Numbered from the stretch's first letter, positions 1-11,903 are shown. The stretch: DNA of 37,249 bases from Peptococcaceae bacterium 1198_IL3148 (GCA_036763105.1 JBAIYS010000019.1:1-37249), one strand, 5' to 3'. Notes: generated from the letters alone by a model not told the origin. Numbers and translations: made by a program.

Positions 1-126
1 AGCTCCACCTTTGGTTGCTAATACAGTTGTAATAGCTGCTGTCAGTGTTGTTTTACCATGGTCAACGTGACCGATGGTACCAATGTTTACGTGCGGTTTA
101 GTCCGCTCAAATTTTGCCTTTGCCAT
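1..126 (-). CDS. tuf: Elongation factor Tu, first copy (N-terminal fragment, cut by window edge)
   Basis: EF-Tu carries aminoacyl-tRNA to the ribosomal A site as a GTP complex. Only the first 42 codons are inside the window, including the G1 loop GHVDHGKT at residues 19-26. A Shine-Dalgarno AAGGGAGG lies about 10 nt before the ATG. It is the last visible gene of the rplGB-rpsL-rpsG-fusA-tuf operon, 43 nt after fusA. All 126 bases are identical to the start of the second tuf (15607-15732), while the bases just upstream of the two ATGs differ. This suggests homogenisation by gene conversion. The 3' end is not visible, so intactness cannot be judged. Confidence 0.97.
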   Translation of the reverse strand, partial: MAKAKFERTKPHVNIGTIGHVDHGKTTLTAAITTVLATKGGA

Positions 127-169
127 TGGATTCTTTCCTCCCTTAGTAATCACATAGTTTATATATTAA

Positions 170-2239
170 TTACTTCTTAGCGATAATTTCTTCGGCAATG
201 TTCTTAGGCACTTCTTCATAGTGCGAGAACACCATGGTATATTGACCCCGTCCTTGGGTACGCGATCTCAACTCAGTTGCATAGCCAAACATTTCGGAAA
301 GTGGTACAAAACCGGTGATCACTCTGGCGTTACCCCTTTGATCCATGGACTCAATGCGCCCACGGCGGCTGTTAATATCGCCCATCACATCACCCATGTA
401 TTCCTCTGGCATTACCACTTCTACTCTCATCATTGGCTCCAGCAGTACTGGGTTTGCTTTGTTGGCAGCATTTTTCAGCGCCATGCTACCAGCCACTTTA
501 AAGGCCATTTCTGAAGAGTCAACGTCGTGGTATGATCCATCATACAGAGTAACTCTGACGTCCAACATTGGGTAACCGGCAATAACACCATTTTGCATTG
601 CTTCTTGAATACCAGCATCAATTGGTGCGATGTATTCCTTAGGAATTACACCACCAACAATCTTATTAACGAATTCGTAACCAGCGCCTCTTTCCATTGG
701 CTCAATTTCAATCCAACAGTGACCATACTGACCGCGACCACCGGACTGACGTACGAACTTACCTTCAGCTTTTACAGAGTTCTTGATGGTTTCTTTGTAA
801 GCAACCTGCGGTTTACCTACATTAGCTTCCACCTTGAACTCCCTCAACAAGCGGTCAACAATAACTTCCAGGTGCAATTCACCCATACCAGAAATAATTG
901 TCTGACCAGTTTCATGGTCGGTGTGGGTTTGGAATGTCGGATCTTCCTCAGACAATTTGGCCAGTGCCACCCCAAGTTTATCTTGGTCGGCCTTGGACTT
1001 AGGCTCAATGGCCACATCAATAACTGGATCAGGGAATTCCATGGATTCTAAAATAATTGGGCTCTTTTCATCACACAGTGTATCACCGGTGGCGGTAACC
1101 TTTAAACCTACTGCAGCAGCAATATCCCCGGCATAAACCTCTTCGATTTCTTCCCGGTGATTGGCGTGCATTTGTAGAATACGGCCAATCCGCTCCTTTT
1201 TACCCTTGGTGCTGTTCAACACATAGGAGCCAGCCTTCAGGTGACCTGAATAAACCCTAAAGAAGGACAGTTTGCCCACATAGGGGTCAGTCATGATTTT
1301 AAAGGCCAAAGCAGAGAATGGCTCTTCATCACTGGATTCTCTGTGAGCTTCTTCGCCACTGTCGGGTAGCATACCAGCTATCGCCGGCACATCGGTTGGT
1401 GCTGGCATAAAGTCTATAATTGCATCCAATAGCATTTGCACACCTTTGTTTTTAAAAGATGAACCGCACAGCACCGGATTAATTTTAACTGCGATGGTGG
1501 CTTTACGAATCGCTGCGATAAGTTCTTCTTCGGAAATTTCTTCTCCTTCTAAGTACTTCATCATCAGTTCTTCGTCTGAATCAGCCACCGCTTCCAACAG
1601 TTTCTCGCGATATTCAGCAACTAAATCCTTCATATCTTCAGGTATTTCCACTGTGTCAGCGGTGGTACCTAAATCATCAGTGTATATATAAGCTTTTTGT
1701 TTGACTAAATCAACAATTCCCACAAAGTTCTCTTCAGCACCAATGGGCAACTGAATAGCAACGGGGTTAGCTCCCAATCTGTCCCGCATCATTTGCAGAC
1801 CATTAAAGAAGTTTGCACCGATGCGGTCCATTTTGTTAACGTAGGCAATTCTGGGTACACCATACTTATCCGCTTGTCTCCAAACATTTTCAGACTGGGG
1901 CTCAACGCCACCCACGGAGCAAAATACTGCCACCGCACCATCCAGCACACGCAACGAACGTTCCACTTCCACTGTAAAGTCCACGTGGCCTGGCGTATCA
2001 ATAATGTTGATCCGATGATCACGCCAATGACAGGTAGTAGCAGCAGAGGTGATGGTAATACCTCTTTCTTGTTCTTGAACCATCCAGTCCATAGTTGCTG
2101 CACCATCATGTGTTTCACCGATCTTGTGTACCCTACCAGTGTAGAACAAAATGCGCTCGGTGGTAGTGGTTTTTCCTGCGTCAATGTGGGCCATAATTCC
2201 AATGTTGCGTGTACGCTCTAAAGGAAAACTACGCGCCAT
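170..2239 (-). CDS. fusA: Elongation factor G
   Basis: EF-G is the cytosolic GTPase that moves tRNAs and mRNA through the ribosome after peptide bond formation and helps recycle ribosomes with RRF. The 689-residue protein has the normal length. The P-loop AHIDAGKT is at about residues 17-24, followed by the switch II DTPGH and NKMD motifs of the G domain, then domains II-V, ending IIAKK. A strong Shine-Dalgarno (AAGGAGGA) precedes the ATG. It lies 17 nt after rpsG and 43 nt before tuf in the classic str operon order, so it is almost certainly cotranscribed. I see no sign of an EF-G paralogue or of odd composition. Confidence 0.98.
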   Translation of the reverse strand: MARSFPLERTRNIGIMAHIDAGKTTTTERILFYTGRVHKIGETHDGAATMDWMVQEQERGITITSAATTCHWRDHRINIIDTPGHVDFTVEVERSLRVLDGAVAVFCSVGGVEPQSENVWRQADKYGVPRIAYVNKMDRIGANFFNGLQMMRDRLGANPVAIQLPIGAEENFVGIVDLVKQKAYIYTDDLGTTADTVEIPEDMKDLVAEYREKLLEAVADSDEELMMKYLEGEEISEEELIAAIRKATIAVKINPVLCGSSFKNKGVQMLLDAIIDFMPAPTDVPAIAGMLPDSGEEAHRESSDEEPFSALAFKIMTDPYVGKLSFFRVYSGHLKAGSYVLNSTKGKKERIGRILQMHANHREEIEEVYAGDIAAAVGLKVTATGDTLCDEKSPIILESMEFPDPVIDVAIEPKSKADQDKLGVALAKLSEEDPTFQTHTDHETGQTIISGMGELHLEVIVDRLLREFKVEANVGKPQVAYKETIKNSVKAEGKFVRQSGGRGQYGHCWIEIEPMERGAGYEFVNKIVGGVIPKEYIAPIDAGIQEAMQNGVIAGYPMLDVRVTLYDGSYHDVDSSEMAFKVAGSMALKNAANKANPVLLEPMMRVEVVMPEEYMGDVMGDINSRRGRIESMDQRGNARVITGFVPLSEMFGYATELRSRTQGRGQYTMVFSHYEEVPKNIAEEIIAKK

Positions 2240-2256
2240 AATTTATCTCTTCCTCC

Positions 2257-2766
<510 letters not shown>

Positions 2767-2798
2767 CTATCTTAAGTAATATAATTTCATAACATCAT

Positions 2799-3173
2799 TT
2801 ACTTCTTAGGTTTCTTAGAACCATATTTAGAGCGACGTTGATTGCGGTTTTGTACACCTGCAGTATCCAACGCACCACGGATAATATGGTAACGTACACC
2901 TGGCAAGTCTTTAACACGACCGCCGCGTACCAATACCACAGAGTGCTCTTGAAGGTTGTGACCAATTCCTGGAATATAGGAGGATACTTCAATACCATTC
3001 GTCAGGCGCACCCTTGCTACTTTACGCAAAGCTGAGTTTGGCTTTTTAGGGGTTGTTGTGTAAACCCTTGTGCACACACCACGTTTTTGTGGGCTGTTTT
3101 TTAGCGCAGGTGAATTTGATTTTTCAATTGCCTGCTCCCTATTTTTACGAATAAGCTGGTTAATAGTCGGCAT
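2799..3173 (-). CDS. rpsL: 30S ribosomal protein S12 (uS12)
   Basis: S12 lies at the decoding centre of the small subunit and influences translational accuracy. The protein has 124 residues, a normal length. The conserved [11 protein letters not shown] stretch carries lysine at position 43, the wild-type residue whose substitution gives streptomycin resistance in other species, so this allele looks sensitive. The [12 protein letters not shown] loop, whose Asp is methylthiolated by RimO in some bacteria, is intact. A very strong Shine-Dalgarno (AAGGAGGTGG) precedes the ATG. It is followed after 71 nt by rpsG and preceded by the L7Ae-family gene. Confidence 0.98.
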   Translation of the reverse strand: MPTINQLIRKNREQAIEKSNSPALKNSPQKRGVCTRVYTTTPKKPNSALRKVARVRLTNGIEVSSYIPGIGHNLQEHSVVLVRGGRVKDLPGVRYHIIRGALDTAGVQNRNQRRSKYGSKKPKK

Positions 3174-3231
3174 CCAGACTCCACCTCCTTCCCAAGTAAC
3201 GCATCAATTTTATAATAATTGACACAAAAAC

Positions 3232-3483
3232 TTACTCTTCAATAATCGCCGCAATAGCACAGCGGACATCAATACCACAAGCTTTGCCTAAGTTCTTCAT
3301 GCTATCCACTTGGGCAAAGGGTATGTTTTTAGACTCACATATTTTAATAATGGGTTCTGTGACGTGCCTATCAGCATCTTTAGCGATATATAAAAACTTA
3401 ACTCGACCCTTTTCCACAGCCTTCATTGTCTGTTTAGCTCCAACTGTTTTTTGACGAGCTTTGGCTATTTTTTCATATGGCAT
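3232..3483 (-). CDS. rplGB: L7Ae-family K-turn RNA-binding ribosomal protein (YbxF/RplGB type)
   Basis: Small L7Ae/L30e/S12e-fold protein that binds kink-turn RNA. The homologue in Bacillus subtilis is YbxF (RplGB), which sits at the same place between rpoC and rpsL. The conserved core 'VDSMKNLGKACGIDV' near the C-terminus is diagnostic. I place the start at ATG 3483 (83 residues, MPYEKIAKARQ...) because GGGGG lies about 12 nt upstream and because the promoter at 3522-3550 would start transcription near 3515, downstream of the longer frame's first codon. It is the first gene of the str operon in this genome. The exact cellular role of this paralogue is not well settled. Confidence 0.9.
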   Translation of the reverse strand: MPYEKIAKARQKTVGAKQTMKAVEKGRVKFLYIAKDADRHVTEPIIKICESKNIPFAQVDSMKNLGKACGIDVRCAIAAIIEE

Positions 3484-3521
3484 ATCAAATAAAACCCCCA
3501 TATGCGTCAACGCACTCGTAT

Positions 3522-3550
3522 ATAATATCACCTGGCAGCCACGTTGTCAA
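3522..3550 (-). promoter_or_regulatory. Sigma-A promoter of the rplGB-rpsL-rpsG-fusA-tuf operon
   Basis: On the minus strand TTGACA (3545-3550) and TATTAT (3522-3527) are separated by 17 nt. This is a near-consensus vegetative promoter, about 40 nt before the rplGB start codon and downstream of rpoC. It indicates that the str operon can be transcribed independently of rpoBC. Confidence 0.8.
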
Positions 3551-3551
3551 T

Positions 3552-3609
3552 AAAATTACTACTTGGTAATTGTGATTTGGTGGAGACAAATAATGGCCTC
3601 CACCAAATC
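3552..3609 (-). terminator. Tandem hairpins after rpoC
   Basis: The first hairpin has a perfect 12-bp stem, GATTTGGTGGAG (3574-3585) with CTCCACCAAATC (3598-3609), and a 12-nt loop, starting 10 nt after the rpoC stop codon. It has no U-tract. A weaker AATTAC/GTAATT hairpin follows at 3554-3571 and ends in TTTT on the minus strand. Together they probably form the 3' end or a processing/stability element of rpoBC mRNA. Whether they terminate transcription fully is uncertain. Confidence 0.55.
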
Positions 3610-3619
3610 TAATTAGGCG

Positions 3620-6600
3620 TTAGTTGTCAGCCTTTGCCACTGCAATTTCTTCGCCTTGCTGATTCATGGGTTGAATCTCGATATTTCTGTATCTACTTAA
3701 TCCTGTTCCCGCCGGAACCAGTTTGCCAATGATTACGTTTTCTTTCAGGCCCAGCAACGGATCGAGTTTTCCTTTAATGGCCGCCTCAGTGAGCACCCTG
3801 GTAGTTTCCTGGAAAGAAGCAGCCGATAAGAATGAATCTGTGGCCAAAGACGCCTTAGTAATCCCTAACAATACTGGTTTAGCGGTGGCTGGTTCACCAC
3901 CAACTTCTTCAATCCGCTTATTTTCAGTATTAAAGTCAAACACATCGACTAGGCTGCCGGGCAATAGGTCGGTGTCACCGGCATCCTCCACCTTGACTTT
4001 CCTCAGCATCTGGCGAATCATTACTTCAATATGTTTATCGTTAATTTCAACACCCTGCAAACGATAAACCCGTTGTACTTCTTGCAACAGGTAAACCTGA
4101 ACATCCCTAACCCCTTTAATTTTTAATAAGTCGTTGGGGTTTACGGAACCCTCTGTCAGCTCATCACCGGCTTCAACACGATCCCCATCATGAACCTTTA
4201 ACCGAGCGCCGTAGGGGATGGGGTAGGTGTTCTTGTCTCCATCGTCACCGGCCACTTCCACTTCCCGGCGTCCTTTTACTTCACGAATGGTTACCACACC
4301 ATCGTTTTCGGTAATGGTGGCTTGACCCTTTGGCTTGCGAGCTTCAAATAATTCTTCAACCCTTGGTAAACCCTGGGTAATGTCATCACCGGCAATACCA
4401 CCGGTGTGGAAAGTACGCATTGTCAACTGGGTGCCAGGCTCACCGATGGACTGAGCGGCAATAATCCCCACCGCTTCACCAATATCCACCTGTCTACCAG
4501 TGGCCAGGTTGCGGCCATAACACCGCTTGCAAACCCCGTAGTGGGTTTGACAAGTAATTACTGATCGAATATTTACTTTGGTGATACCGGCGGCAATTAT
4601 TTGTTCGGCATCCTCTTCAAAAATCAGTTTGCCAGCTTCCACCAGCACTTCGCCGGTTTCCGGATGCACCACATCCTCCATAGCATACCGGCCGGTAATG
4701 CGATCCTCCAAGTTTTCGATCACTTCGGTGCCATCTTTGATTACTGAAACAGTAACACCATGGTCGGTGCCACAATCTTCTTCCCGAACAATAACGTCCT
4801 GGGCAACATCAACCAAACGACGGGTTAGATACCCAGAGTCGGCAGTTCTGAGGGCGGTGTCGGCCAACCCTTTGCGGGCACCGTGGGTAGAAATAAAGTA
4901 CTCCAAAACGGTGAGCCCTTCACGGAAATTGGCTTTAATGGGCAAGTCAATAATTCTTCCGGATGGATCCGCCATCAATCCGCGCATACCTGCCAATTGC
5001 CGGATTTGTTGAATGTTACCCCGGGCACCAGAGGTGGCCATCATGTAGACAGGGTTATACTTATCCAGTGAGGTCATCAAGGCTTTGGTAACATCATCTG
5101 TGGCACCATTCCATACATCAATGACTTTTTGGTAACGCTCTTCTTCGGTAATTAAACCACGCCGGTACTGTTTCTCAATTTCATTAACTCTGGCATCGGC
5201 GTTGGCCAAAATTTCTTTTTTGGCTTCCGGAATAGTGATATCAAACATGCCAATTGTCATACCTGCTTTAGTGGCAAATTTGTACCCTAAGCTCTTTAAA
5301 CCATCCAGTACTTGCGCGGTGCCGGCATAGCCAGTTTTGCGGTAGGTTTGATCAACTATCCGACCTAAAGCCTTTTTGTCTGCTATACCATCAAAGAATC
5401 CCAGTTCATCAGGAATAATTTCATTAAATATTAGCCGGCCAACGGTGGTTTCCCGCTTTACCCCTTTATAGTTCACTTTGATTTTAGCGTGCAACGAAAG
5501 GGCATTATTCTCGTAAGCCAGTACAGCTTCATCCAAGTTGTTAAAGGCTTTACCTTCACCCAGCGCTCCATCCTTTTGCATCGTCAGATAGTAGCATCCC
5601 AATACCATGTCTTGGGTCGGGGTGGCCACCGGCTTGCCATCTTTAGGGTTTAAAATGTTATGGGCCGACAGCATCAAAATTCTGGCTTCTGCTTGGGCCT
5701 CTGCTGACAGCGGCACATGCACCGCCATCTGGTCACCGTCAAAGTCGGCGTTATAAGCGGTACACACCATTGGGTGAATTTTCAACGCCTTGCCCTCAAC
5801 CAATACTGGTTCAAAGGCTTGAATACCCAAGCGGTGCAAGGTTGGGGCCCGGTTTAAGAGCACCGGATGTTGTTTAATAACTTCCTCTAACACACCCCAA
5901 ACCTCCGGCCGTACCCGTTCCACCATCCTTTTAGCACTCTTAATATTGTGAGCCAGTCCTCTGTTGACTAGGCTTTTCATCACAAAGGGTTTAAATAGCT
6001 CTAAAGCCATTTCCTTTGGTAAACCACACTGATGCAATTTCAGTTCTGGTCCCACCACAATTACTGACCGGCCAGAGTAGTCCACCCGCTTACCCAATAG
6101 GTTTTGACGGAAGCGACCCTGTTTACCCTTCAGCATATCTGAAAGGGATTTTAATGGTCGGTTGCCAGGACCAGTTACCGGCCTACCGCGACGGCCGTTA
6201 TCAATTAATGCGTCCACGGCCTCTTGGAGCATCCTTTTTTCATTGCGGACAATAATGTCTGGCGCCCCTAGATCAAGTAACTTTTTTAATCGATTATTTC
6301 TATTGATTACCCGTCTATAAAGGTCATTGAGATCTGAGGTGGCAAAGCGACCGCCGTCCAATTGTACCATTGGTCGCAGTTCCGGTGGAATGACAGGCAG
6401 TACATCCATAATCATCCACTCTGGCCGATTACCGGAGTTGCGAAAAGCCTCTACAACTTCTAAACGGCGAATTGCCCGTATTTTTCTCTGACCAGAAACT
6501 TCTTTTAACTCCTGTCGCAGTTCTTTGGCCTGCGCTTCTAAATCAATTTCCGCCAGTAATTCTTTTACCGCTTCGGCACCCATGCCTGCTCTAAAGGCAT

Positions 6601-7090
6601 TGCCATGTTTATCGCGATATTCTCTGTATTCAGCCTCTGTTAAAAGTTGTTTCTTAATTAGGTTGGTATCACCCGGGTCAATTACAATGTATGAAACGAA
6701 ATAGAGTACTTTTTCCAGTGCTCTGGGGGACATATCTAAAATTAGTCCCATGCGGCTGGGAATCCCTTTAAAGTACCAGATATGAGATACAGGAGCAGCC
6801 AGTTCAATTCTACCCATCCGCTCGCGGCGTACTTTTGATCTAGTTACTTCAACGCCGCAGCGGTCACAAACCACACCTTTATAACGCACACGCTTATACT
6901 TGCCACAATGACATTCCCAGTCCCGAGTTGGGCCAAAAATTCTTTCACAAAACAAACCGTCCCGTTCTGGCTTTAATGTACGGTAGTTTATGGTCTCTGG
7001 TTTCTTTACTTCACCGCTGGACCATGAGCGAATTTGATCTGGGGATGCCAGGCCAATCCGGATCCGGTCAAAGTTATTTAAATCCACCAA
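3620..7090 (-). CDS. rpoC: DNA-directed RNA polymerase beta' subunit
   Basis: Largest core subunit of RNA polymerase, forming the clamp and the active-site metal site. The 1156 residues start [17 protein letters not shown]. The N-terminal zinc site is C60/C62/C75/C78, the catalytic NADFDGD is at 447-453, and a second Cys cluster lies in the C-terminal half (CGTDHGV ... [13 protein letters not shown]). The start codon is probably TTG at 7090, with AAGGGGG 8 nt upstream, matching the B. subtilis N-terminus. GTG one codon later is the alternative. The gene lies 35 nt after rpoB, clearly in the same transcript. Length and motifs are normal for Firmicutes, with no intein or lineage-specific insertion visible. 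Confidence 0.98.
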   Translation of the reverse strand: MVDLNNFDRIRIGLASPDQIRSWSSGEVKKPETINYRTLKPERDGLFCERIFGPTRDWECHCGKYKRVRYKGVVCDRCGVEVTRSKVRRERMGRIELAAPVSHIWYFKGIPSRMGLILDMSPRALEKVLYFVSYIVIDPGDTNLIKKQLLTEAEYREYRDKHGNAFRAGMGAEAVKELLAEIDLEAQAKELRQELKEVSGQRKIRAIRRLEVVEAFRNSGNRPEWMIMDVLPVIPPELRPMVQLDGGRFATSDLNDLYRRVINRNNRLKKLLDLGAPDIIVRNEKRMLQEAVDALIDNGRRGRPVTGPGNRPLKSLSDMLKGKQGRFRQNLLGKRVDYSGRSVIVVGPELKLHQCGLPKEMALELFKPFVMKSLVNRGLAHNIKSAKRMVERVRPEVWGVLEEVIKQHPVLLNRAPTLHRLGIQAFEPVLVEGKALKIHPMVCTAYNADFDGDQMAVHVPLSAEAQAEARILMLSAHNILNPKDGKPVATPTQDMVLGCYYLTMQKDGALGEGKAFNNLDEAVLAYENNALSLHAKIKVNYKGVKRETTVGRLIFNEIIPDELGFFDGIADKKALGRIVDQTYRKTGYAGTAQVLDGLKSLGYKFATKAGMTIGMFDITIPEAKKEILANADARVNEIEKQYRRGLITEEERYQKVIDVWNGATDDVTKALMTSLDKYNPVYMMATSGARGNIQQIRQLAGMRGLMADPSGRIIDLPIKANFREGLTVLEYFISTHGARKGLADTALRTADSGYLTRRLVDVAQDVIVREEDCGTDHGVTVSVIKDGTEVIENLEDRITGRYAMEDVVHPETGEVLVEAGKLIFEEDAEQIIAAGITKVNIRSVITCQTHYGVCKRCYGRNLATGRQVDIGEAVGIIAAQSIGEPGTQLTMRTFHTGGIAGDDITQGLPRVEELFEARKPKGQATITENDGVVTIREVKGRREVEVAGDDGDKNTYPIPYGARLKVHDGDRVEAGDELTEGSVNPNDLLKIKGVRDVQVYLLQEVQRVYRLQGVEINDKHIEVMIRQMLRKVKVEDAGDTDLLPGSLVDVFDFNTENKRIEEVGGEPATAKPVLLGITKASLATDSFLSAASFQETTRVLTEAAIKGKLDPLLGLKENVIIGKLVPAGTGLSRYRNIEIQPMNQQGEEIAVAKADN

Positions 7091-7125
7091 GGATTTTTCC
7101 CCCTTTAAACAGGTTTTACCGGTGT

Positions 7126-10100
7126 TTAGTTTTCTTCGTCATCCAGCTCTAAATCTTTATCTATAATTGAATCATCAAAGTCATCGTCTTGAATGTCATT
7201 ATCGTTGTCGTTATCATCGCCATTTGCATTGCCAGCGCCTTCGTCAGACTCTGCCTTTGCTTCGTCCTGTACATCCAAGCCATATTCCCGAGCAGCCTCG
7301 TTTATGTCTTCGTCGGCCTCTTTAATGACAATTTCTTGCTCATCCTCAGAAAGCACCTTAACATCTAAGGCCAAGCTCTGTAACTCTTTAATTAAAACTT
7401 TAAATGATTCAGGAACACCAGGTTCTGGTACATTTTCGCCCTTGACAATGGCTTCATAGGTTTTAACACGCCCCACCACATCGTCCGATTTCACAGTCAA
7501 AATCTCTTGTAATGTGTAGGCGGCCCCATAGGCCTCCAAAGCCCACACTTCCATTTCACCAAACCTCTGTCCGCCAAACTGCGCTTTACCACCAAGAGGT
7601 TGTTGAGTAACTAAAGAGTAAGGTCCCGTTGAGCGGGCGTGAATCTTGTCGTCAACCATGTGTGCCAGTTTAATCATGTACACACAACCCACCGTTACCG
7701 GGTTGTCAAAGGGCTCACCCGAGCGTCCGTCCCGCAGGGTGATTTTTCCTGTGGGTGGCAATCCGGCTTGGCTGAGCGAATTACTAATATCTTCTTCGGA
7801 AGCGCCGTTAAAAACTGGAGTAGACACATGGAAGCCCAACACTTTTGCTGCCCAGCCTAAATGGGTTTCCAACACCTGTCCAATATTCATCCGGGAAGGT
7901 ACACCCAGTGGGTTTAAGACAATTTCTACCGGTGTACCGTCCGGCAAGAATGGCATATCTTCCTCCGGTAAAATGCGAGAGATAACCCCTTTGTTACCGT
8001 GGCGACCAGCCATTTTGTCGCCTTGACGGATTTTGCGCTTTTGGGCAATGTAACAGCGCACTAACTGATTGACACCCGGTGGCAATTCATCTCCGTTCTC
8101 TCTGGTGAACACTTTGACATCAACAATCATACCTTCTTCACCATGGGGAACCCTCAATGAAGTATCCCGCACTTCTCTGGCCTTCTCACCAAAGATGGCC
8201 CGCAGCAGTCTTTCTTCCGCGGTCAGCTCGGTTTCCCCTTTGGGTGTCACTTTACCCACTAAGATATCTCCAGGACGAACTTCTGCGCCCACCCTGATAA
8301 TGCCACGCTCATCAAGGTCCTTTAGAACTTCCTCGCCAACATTGGGAATGTCACGGGTAATTTCTTCCGGCCCTAACTTAGTATCTCTGGCATCACATTC
8401 GTATTCTTCAATGTGAATGGAGGTATAGTAGTCCTCTTTAACCATTTTCTCGCTAAGGAGAATGGCATCTTCGTAGTTATAACCCTCCCAGGGCATAAAG
8501 GCCACCATCACGTTGCGTCCTAAGGCAAGTTCACCTAAGTCAGAAGAAGGACCGTCTGCCACTATATCTTCAGCATCAACCCACTGCCCTTTGGAAACAA
8601 TTGGTTTTTGGTTAATGCAAGTACCTTGGTTGGAGCGGGTAAACTTTAGTAACTTATATTTATCCAACCGGCCATCTTCGTCGGCGCGGATTTGCACTTC
8701 ATTGGCAGTAACCTTTTCCACAACCCCTGCCCGTTTAGCCAAAACCGCCACACCTGAGTCTTTAACAGCTTTGTGCTCAATGCCAGTACCCACCAACGGT
8801 GCCTGGGGTTTCAAAAGTGGTACCGCTTGACGTTGCATGTTTGCACCCATCAGCGCCCGGTTGGCATCATCATGCTCCAAAAAGGGAATTAGTGACGTGG
8901 CCACACTATAGACCTGTTTAGGCGAAACGTCCATATAGTCCACTCTGGTTACCGGTGACATAATGGTATCTGGCCCCCGGCGGCAGGTGACACGATCTTC
9001 TACAAAGTAGCCATTTTCATCCAACGCAACGTTTGCTTGGGCAATTACTTTGTCCTCTTCCTCATCAGCGGTGAGGTAAACTATTTCTTCCGTTACCCTT
9101 TTGTTTTCTTTATCCACCTTGCGATAGGGTGTCTCCATAAAGCCAAACTCGTTAATGCGGGCATAGGTAGACAGCGAACCAATCAAACCAATGTTGGGAC
9201 CCTCAGGGGTCTCAATGGGACACATCCGCCCATAGTGAGAATGGTGAACGTCACGGACTTCAAAGCCAGCCCGTTCCCGAGACAAACCACCGGGGCCCAG
9301 TGCTGACAGACGACGTTTGTGAGTCAATTCAGCCAATGGGTTAGTTTGATCCATAAATTGCGACAACTGACTGGAGCCAAAAAACTCTTTAATTGAGGCT
9401 ACCACCGGTCTGATGTTGATCAGCACCTGTGGAGTAATCACATCAACGTCTTGAATGGTCATGCGTTCCCGCACCACTCTTTCCATGCGGGATAATCCAA
9501 TGCGGAATTGATTTTGCAACAATTCGCCCACCGAACGCAAGCGACGGTTTCCTAAGTGGTCAATATCATCGGCATGGCCTTCACCCTGCATCAATTTCAG
9601 TAGATATTGAACAGTGGCAATGATGTCCTCTTGGGTTAATTCGCGGATAAACTCTCTGTCGACAGGCACCTCTTGTTGTAAAAGACGATCAAATTCTTTC
9701 GGTCCATTATCGTCCTTAAAGCGATATAAAATCCCATGTTTTAACTTCTTATGTAGTTTGTAACGACCCACATGAGCCAAGTCATAACGTCTGGGATCAA
9801 AGAATAAAGTTGCTAAAAGAGATCGGGCACTCTCAACAGTGGGAGGTTCTCCAGGTCTTAATCTCTTATAAATTTCCACCAACGCATCTTCGTCAGAGTC
9901 AGTATTATCTCTGTTTAATGTTTCATTGATATTTTTATCTTCATTAAACAGTTCTAGTATTTGTTGATTAGAAGAATAACCTAACGCTCTAATTAACACG
10001 GTGGCTGGTATTTTTCTAGTACGATCGATGCGTACAAACAGATGATCGTTAACATCTGTTTCAAACTCCAGCCACGCACCACGGTTTGGAATTATTGTGG

Positions 10101-10572
10101 CGCCATAAAGCTTTTTCCCACTTGGATCAATAGATTCTGTAAAATACACTCCAGGTGAACGCACCAACTGGCTGACTATTACCCTTTCGGCACCATTGAT
10201 GATAAAAGTTCCTTTGTCCGTCATTAATGGGAAATCACCCATAAAGACTTCTTGTTCCTTAACTTCGCCAGTATCTTTGTTAATTAATCTAACTTTTACC
10301 CGCAGTGGTGCTGCATAAGTAACATCACGTTCCTTACATTCTTCCACTGAATACTTTGGTTCACCGAGGGAATAGTCCAAAAACTCAAGTACCAAGTTAC
10401 CAGTAAAGTCCTGGATTGGGGATACGTCCTTAAATACTTCGTGTAGTCCTTCTTTCAAAAACCACTGGTACGAGTTTTTCTGGATTTCAATCAGGTTTGG
10501 CAGTTGCATTACTTCTTTGATTTTGCCGAAATTCCATCTTACCCTGGTGCCAACCTTTTCCGGAAAGACCAT
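7126..10572 (-). CDS. rpoB: DNA-directed RNA polymerase beta subunit
   Basis: Second core subunit of RNA polymerase, forming the other pincer of the DNA channel and the rifampicin pocket. The 1148 residues include the rifampicin region [19 protein letters not shown]...[13 protein letters not shown] with no obvious resistance substitution, and the conserved [13 protein letters not shown] near the active centre. The last ~40 residues form an unusual acidic tail of Asp/Asn repeats ([24 protein letters not shown]). The ATG is preceded by AAGGGGTG at about 11 nt. A 288-nt leader with its own hairpin and a plausible promoter separates it from rplL, so it may be expressed partly independently. Confidence 0.98.
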   Translation of the reverse strand: MVFPEKVGTRVRWNFGKIKEVMQLPNLIEIQKNSYQWFLKEGLHEVFKDVSPIQDFTGNLVLEFLDYSLGEPKYSVEECKERDVTYAAPLRVKVRLINKDTGEVKEQEVFMGDFPLMTDKGTFIINGAERVIVSQLVRSPGVYFTESIDPSGKKLYGATIIPNRGAWLEFETDVNDHLFVRIDRTRKIPATVLIRALGYSSNQQILELFNEDKNINETLNRDNTDSDEDALVEIYKRLRPGEPPTVESARSLLATLFFDPRRYDLAHVGRYKLHKKLKHGILYRFKDDNGPKEFDRLLQQEVPVDREFIRELTQEDIIATVQYLLKLMQGEGHADDIDHLGNRRLRSVGELLQNQFRIGLSRMERVVRERMTIQDVDVITPQVLINIRPVVASIKEFFGSSQLSQFMDQTNPLAELTHKRRLSALGPGGLSRERAGFEVRDVHHSHYGRMCPIETPEGPNIGLIGSLSTYARINEFGFMETPYRKVDKENKRVTEEIVYLTADEEEDKVIAQANVALDENGYFVEDRVTCRRGPDTIMSPVTRVDYMDVSPKQVYSVATSLIPFLEHDDANRALMGANMQRQAVPLLKPQAPLVGTGIEHKAVKDSGVAVLAKRAGVVEKVTANEVQIRADEDGRLDKYKLLKFTRSNQGTCINQKPIVSKGQWVDAEDIVADGPSSDLGELALGRNVMVAFMPWEGYNYEDAILLSEKMVKEDYYTSIHIEEYECDARDTKLGPEEITRDIPNVGEEVLKDLDERGIIRVGAEVRPGDILVGKVTPKGETELTAEERLLRAIFGEKAREVRDTSLRVPHGEEGMIVDVKVFTRENGDELPPGVNQLVRCYIAQKRKIRQGDKMAGRHGNKGVISRILPEEDMPFLPDGTPVEIVLNPLGVPSRMNIGQVLETHLGWAAKVLGFHVSTPVFNGASEEDISNSLSQAGLPPTGKITLRDGRSGEPFDNPVTVGCVYMIKLAHMVDDKIHARSTGPYSLVTQQPLGGKAQFGGQRFGEMEVWALEAYGAAYTLQEILTVKSDDVVGRVKTYEAIVKGENVPEPGVPESFKVLIKELQSLALDVKVLSEDEQEIVIKEADEDINEAAREYGLDVQDEAKAESDEGAGNANGDDNDNDNDIQDDDFDDSIIDKDLELDDEEN

Positions 10573-10610
10573 CTAGCGCATCACACCCCTTATTGATTTA
10601 AAGAACAAGC

Positions 10611-10650
10611 AAAAGCAAGGTTATGGTCCTAACCACTTAACCTCGCTTTT
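10611..10650 (-). promoter_or_regulatory. rpoB leader hairpin (possible attenuator, processing site or 5' stabiliser)
   Basis: On the minus strand AAAAGCGAGGTTA pairs with TAACCTTGCTTTT over 13 bp (one G-U pair). The stem is extended by an inner TGGT/ACCA stem with loop TAGG. The 3' side runs into TTTTGCTTG. It lies 38 nt before the rpoB start. A TATAAT hexamer at 10655-10660 just upstream would place a start at the hairpin's 5' edge, but its -35 is poor. Confidence 0.6.
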
Positions 10651-10759
10651 AAACATTATAAGCCTATCTTCTATATTTTGACCCAATAATCAATGTTTCA
10701 TTCACCTTTTTAATTTCACACCATTAGCCCATAATATAACCATAGAATGGCATTTTTAA

Positions 10760-10788
10760 ATGCTAACACAGATGTCTCTAATTGTCAA
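10760..10788 (-). promoter_or_regulatory. Candidate sigma-A promoter for rpoBC
   Basis: TTGACA (10783-10788) and TAGCAT (10760-10765) on the minus strand are 17 nt apart, just downstream of the rplL terminator and about 190 nt before the rpoB ATG. The perfect -35 and exact spacing support it; the -10 matches only 4 of 6 positions. Confidence 0.6.
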
Positions 10789-10813
10789 CCATCATTTAAT
10801 TTTTTAATATATT

Positions 10814-10846
10814 AAAAAAGTGCCCGAATAAATCAGGCACTTTTTA
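10814..10846 (-). terminator. Rho-independent terminator after rplL
   Basis: A 10-bp perfect stem AAAAAGTGCC (10815-10824) / GGCACTTTTT (10836-10845) with an 11-nt loop is followed by a T-rich run on the minus strand. It begins about 15 nt after the rplL stop codon and could work in both directions. It separates rplJL from rpoBC, either completely or by partial read-through. Confidence 0.85.
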
Positions 10847-10860
10847 TTACTTATGGTTAA

Positions 10861-11238
10861 TTACTTAACTTCTACTGAAGCACCAGCTTCTTCAAGTTTA
10901 GCTTTAATAGCTTCTGCATCTTCTTTGCTAGCCTTTTCTTTAACTGGTTTTGGAGCGCCATCAACCAATTCCTTAGCTTCTTTCAGGCCTAAACCGGTGA
11001 TTTCACGAACAACTTTAATTACGTTGATCTTTTTATCGCCAGCAGCAGTCAAGATTACATCAAATTCAGTTTTCTCTTCAGCAGCTTCAGCAGCGCCACC
11101 AGCCACAGGAGCAGCAACAGCAGCCACAGGAGCAGCAGCACTTACACCAAATTCTTCTTCAAAAGCCTTAACTAATTCAGACAGTTCGAGAACGGTTAAT
11201 TCTTTTACCGCTTCTAAAATTTCATTAACTTTAGACAT
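10861..11238 (-). CDS. rplL: 50S ribosomal protein L7/L12 (bL12)
   Basis: bL12 forms the flexible ribosomal stalk that recruits translation GTPases such as the EF-Tu and EF-G encoded nearby. The 125-residue protein shows the expected order: N-terminal dimerisation and L10-binding helices (residues 1-30), an alanine-rich hinge ([21 protein letters not shown]), and a C-terminal globular domain with [20 protein letters not shown]. The ATG follows a strong ACGGAGGTAG Shine-Dalgarno, suited to the several copies needed per ribosome. It is 50 nt after rplJ and followed by a terminator. Confidence 0.98.
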   Translation of the reverse strand: MSKVNEILEAVKELTVLELSELVKAFEEEFGVSAAAPVAAVAAPVAGGAAEAAEEKTEFDVILTAAGDKKINVIKVVREITGLGLKEAKELVDGAPKPVKEKASKEDAEAIKAKLEEAGASVEVK

Positions 11239-11288
11239 TTTATACTACCTCCGTTATTTTTCATAATTTAAGTTTAGTTTAATTTATA

Positions 11289-11822
11289 TTATGAAGCAGC
11301 TTCTGCTTCTTTTTGTTTACGCACAGCTTCAAGCACATAAACAAAGTTTCTGAGATTTGCGGCCAGTACGCTTGCAAAACCGTACATTGGCGCTTGCATA
11401 CCACCCACAACCTTTGCCAGCAGCACTTCCCGTGAAGGTAGCTCTGCCAAGGCTTTAATTTGCTCTTTATCAACCAGTTTGCCTTCCAAGACCCCAGCTT
11501 TAATTTCTATGCCTTCTTTTACTTCTTTAGCAAATTCAGACATGATTTTAGCTGCTGCCACAGGATCTTCGTTACCAAATGCTATTATTGTAGGACCAAC
11601 TAAATATTCATCCAAGCCCTCGATACCAAGCTCTTTAGCGGCAATTTTGGTTAAAGTGTTCTTGGTAACTTTCATTTCACAACCAGCGGCACGCAGTTTG
11701 GCACGCACTGCAGTGATTTTATCAACAGTGATACCACGTTGATTAGCTAAAATGGCCACTTGAGCGTTACCAAGTTTTTCTTTAATCTCTTGCACTGCTA
11801 ATTCTTTTTGTTTGGTCGGCAT
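11289..11822 (-). CDS. rplJ: 50S ribosomal protein L10 (uL10)
   Basis: L10 anchors L12 dimers to the ribosome and binds 23S rRNA together with L11. The protein has 177 residues starting MPTKQKELAVQEIKEKL. Its C-terminal helix ends with a basic/acidic stretch KQKEAEAAS and binds L12 dimers in the family. A strong Shine-Dalgarno AAGGGAGGTG precedes the ATG. It is the first gene of rplJL and is preceded by a 243-nt leader with a terminator, matching the autoregulated L10 leader known from B. subtilis, where the L10-L12 complex binds its own mRNA. Confidence 0.97.
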   Translation of the reverse strand: MPTKQKELAVQEIKEKLGNAQVAILANQRGITVDKITAVRAKLRAAGCEMKVTKNTLTKIAAKELGIEGLDEYLVGPTIIAFGNEDPVAAAKIMSEFAKEVKEGIEIKAGVLEGKLVDKEQIKALAELPSREVLLAKVVGGMQAPMYGFASVLAANLRNFVYVLEAVRKQKEAEAAS

Positions 11823-11903
11823 TACACAACACCTCCCTTCGCATGGTCAAAGGATTCTTTTAATGTTTCCAGCACCCTTTGCCTATAGTGTCTATACATC
11901 AAT

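Noticed and set aside
1789-2221. Long antisense open frames within fusA (and similar ones within rpoB, rpoC, clpC and tuf)
   Set aside because: They are shadows of strongly coding frames, lack ribosome-binding sites and show no family features.
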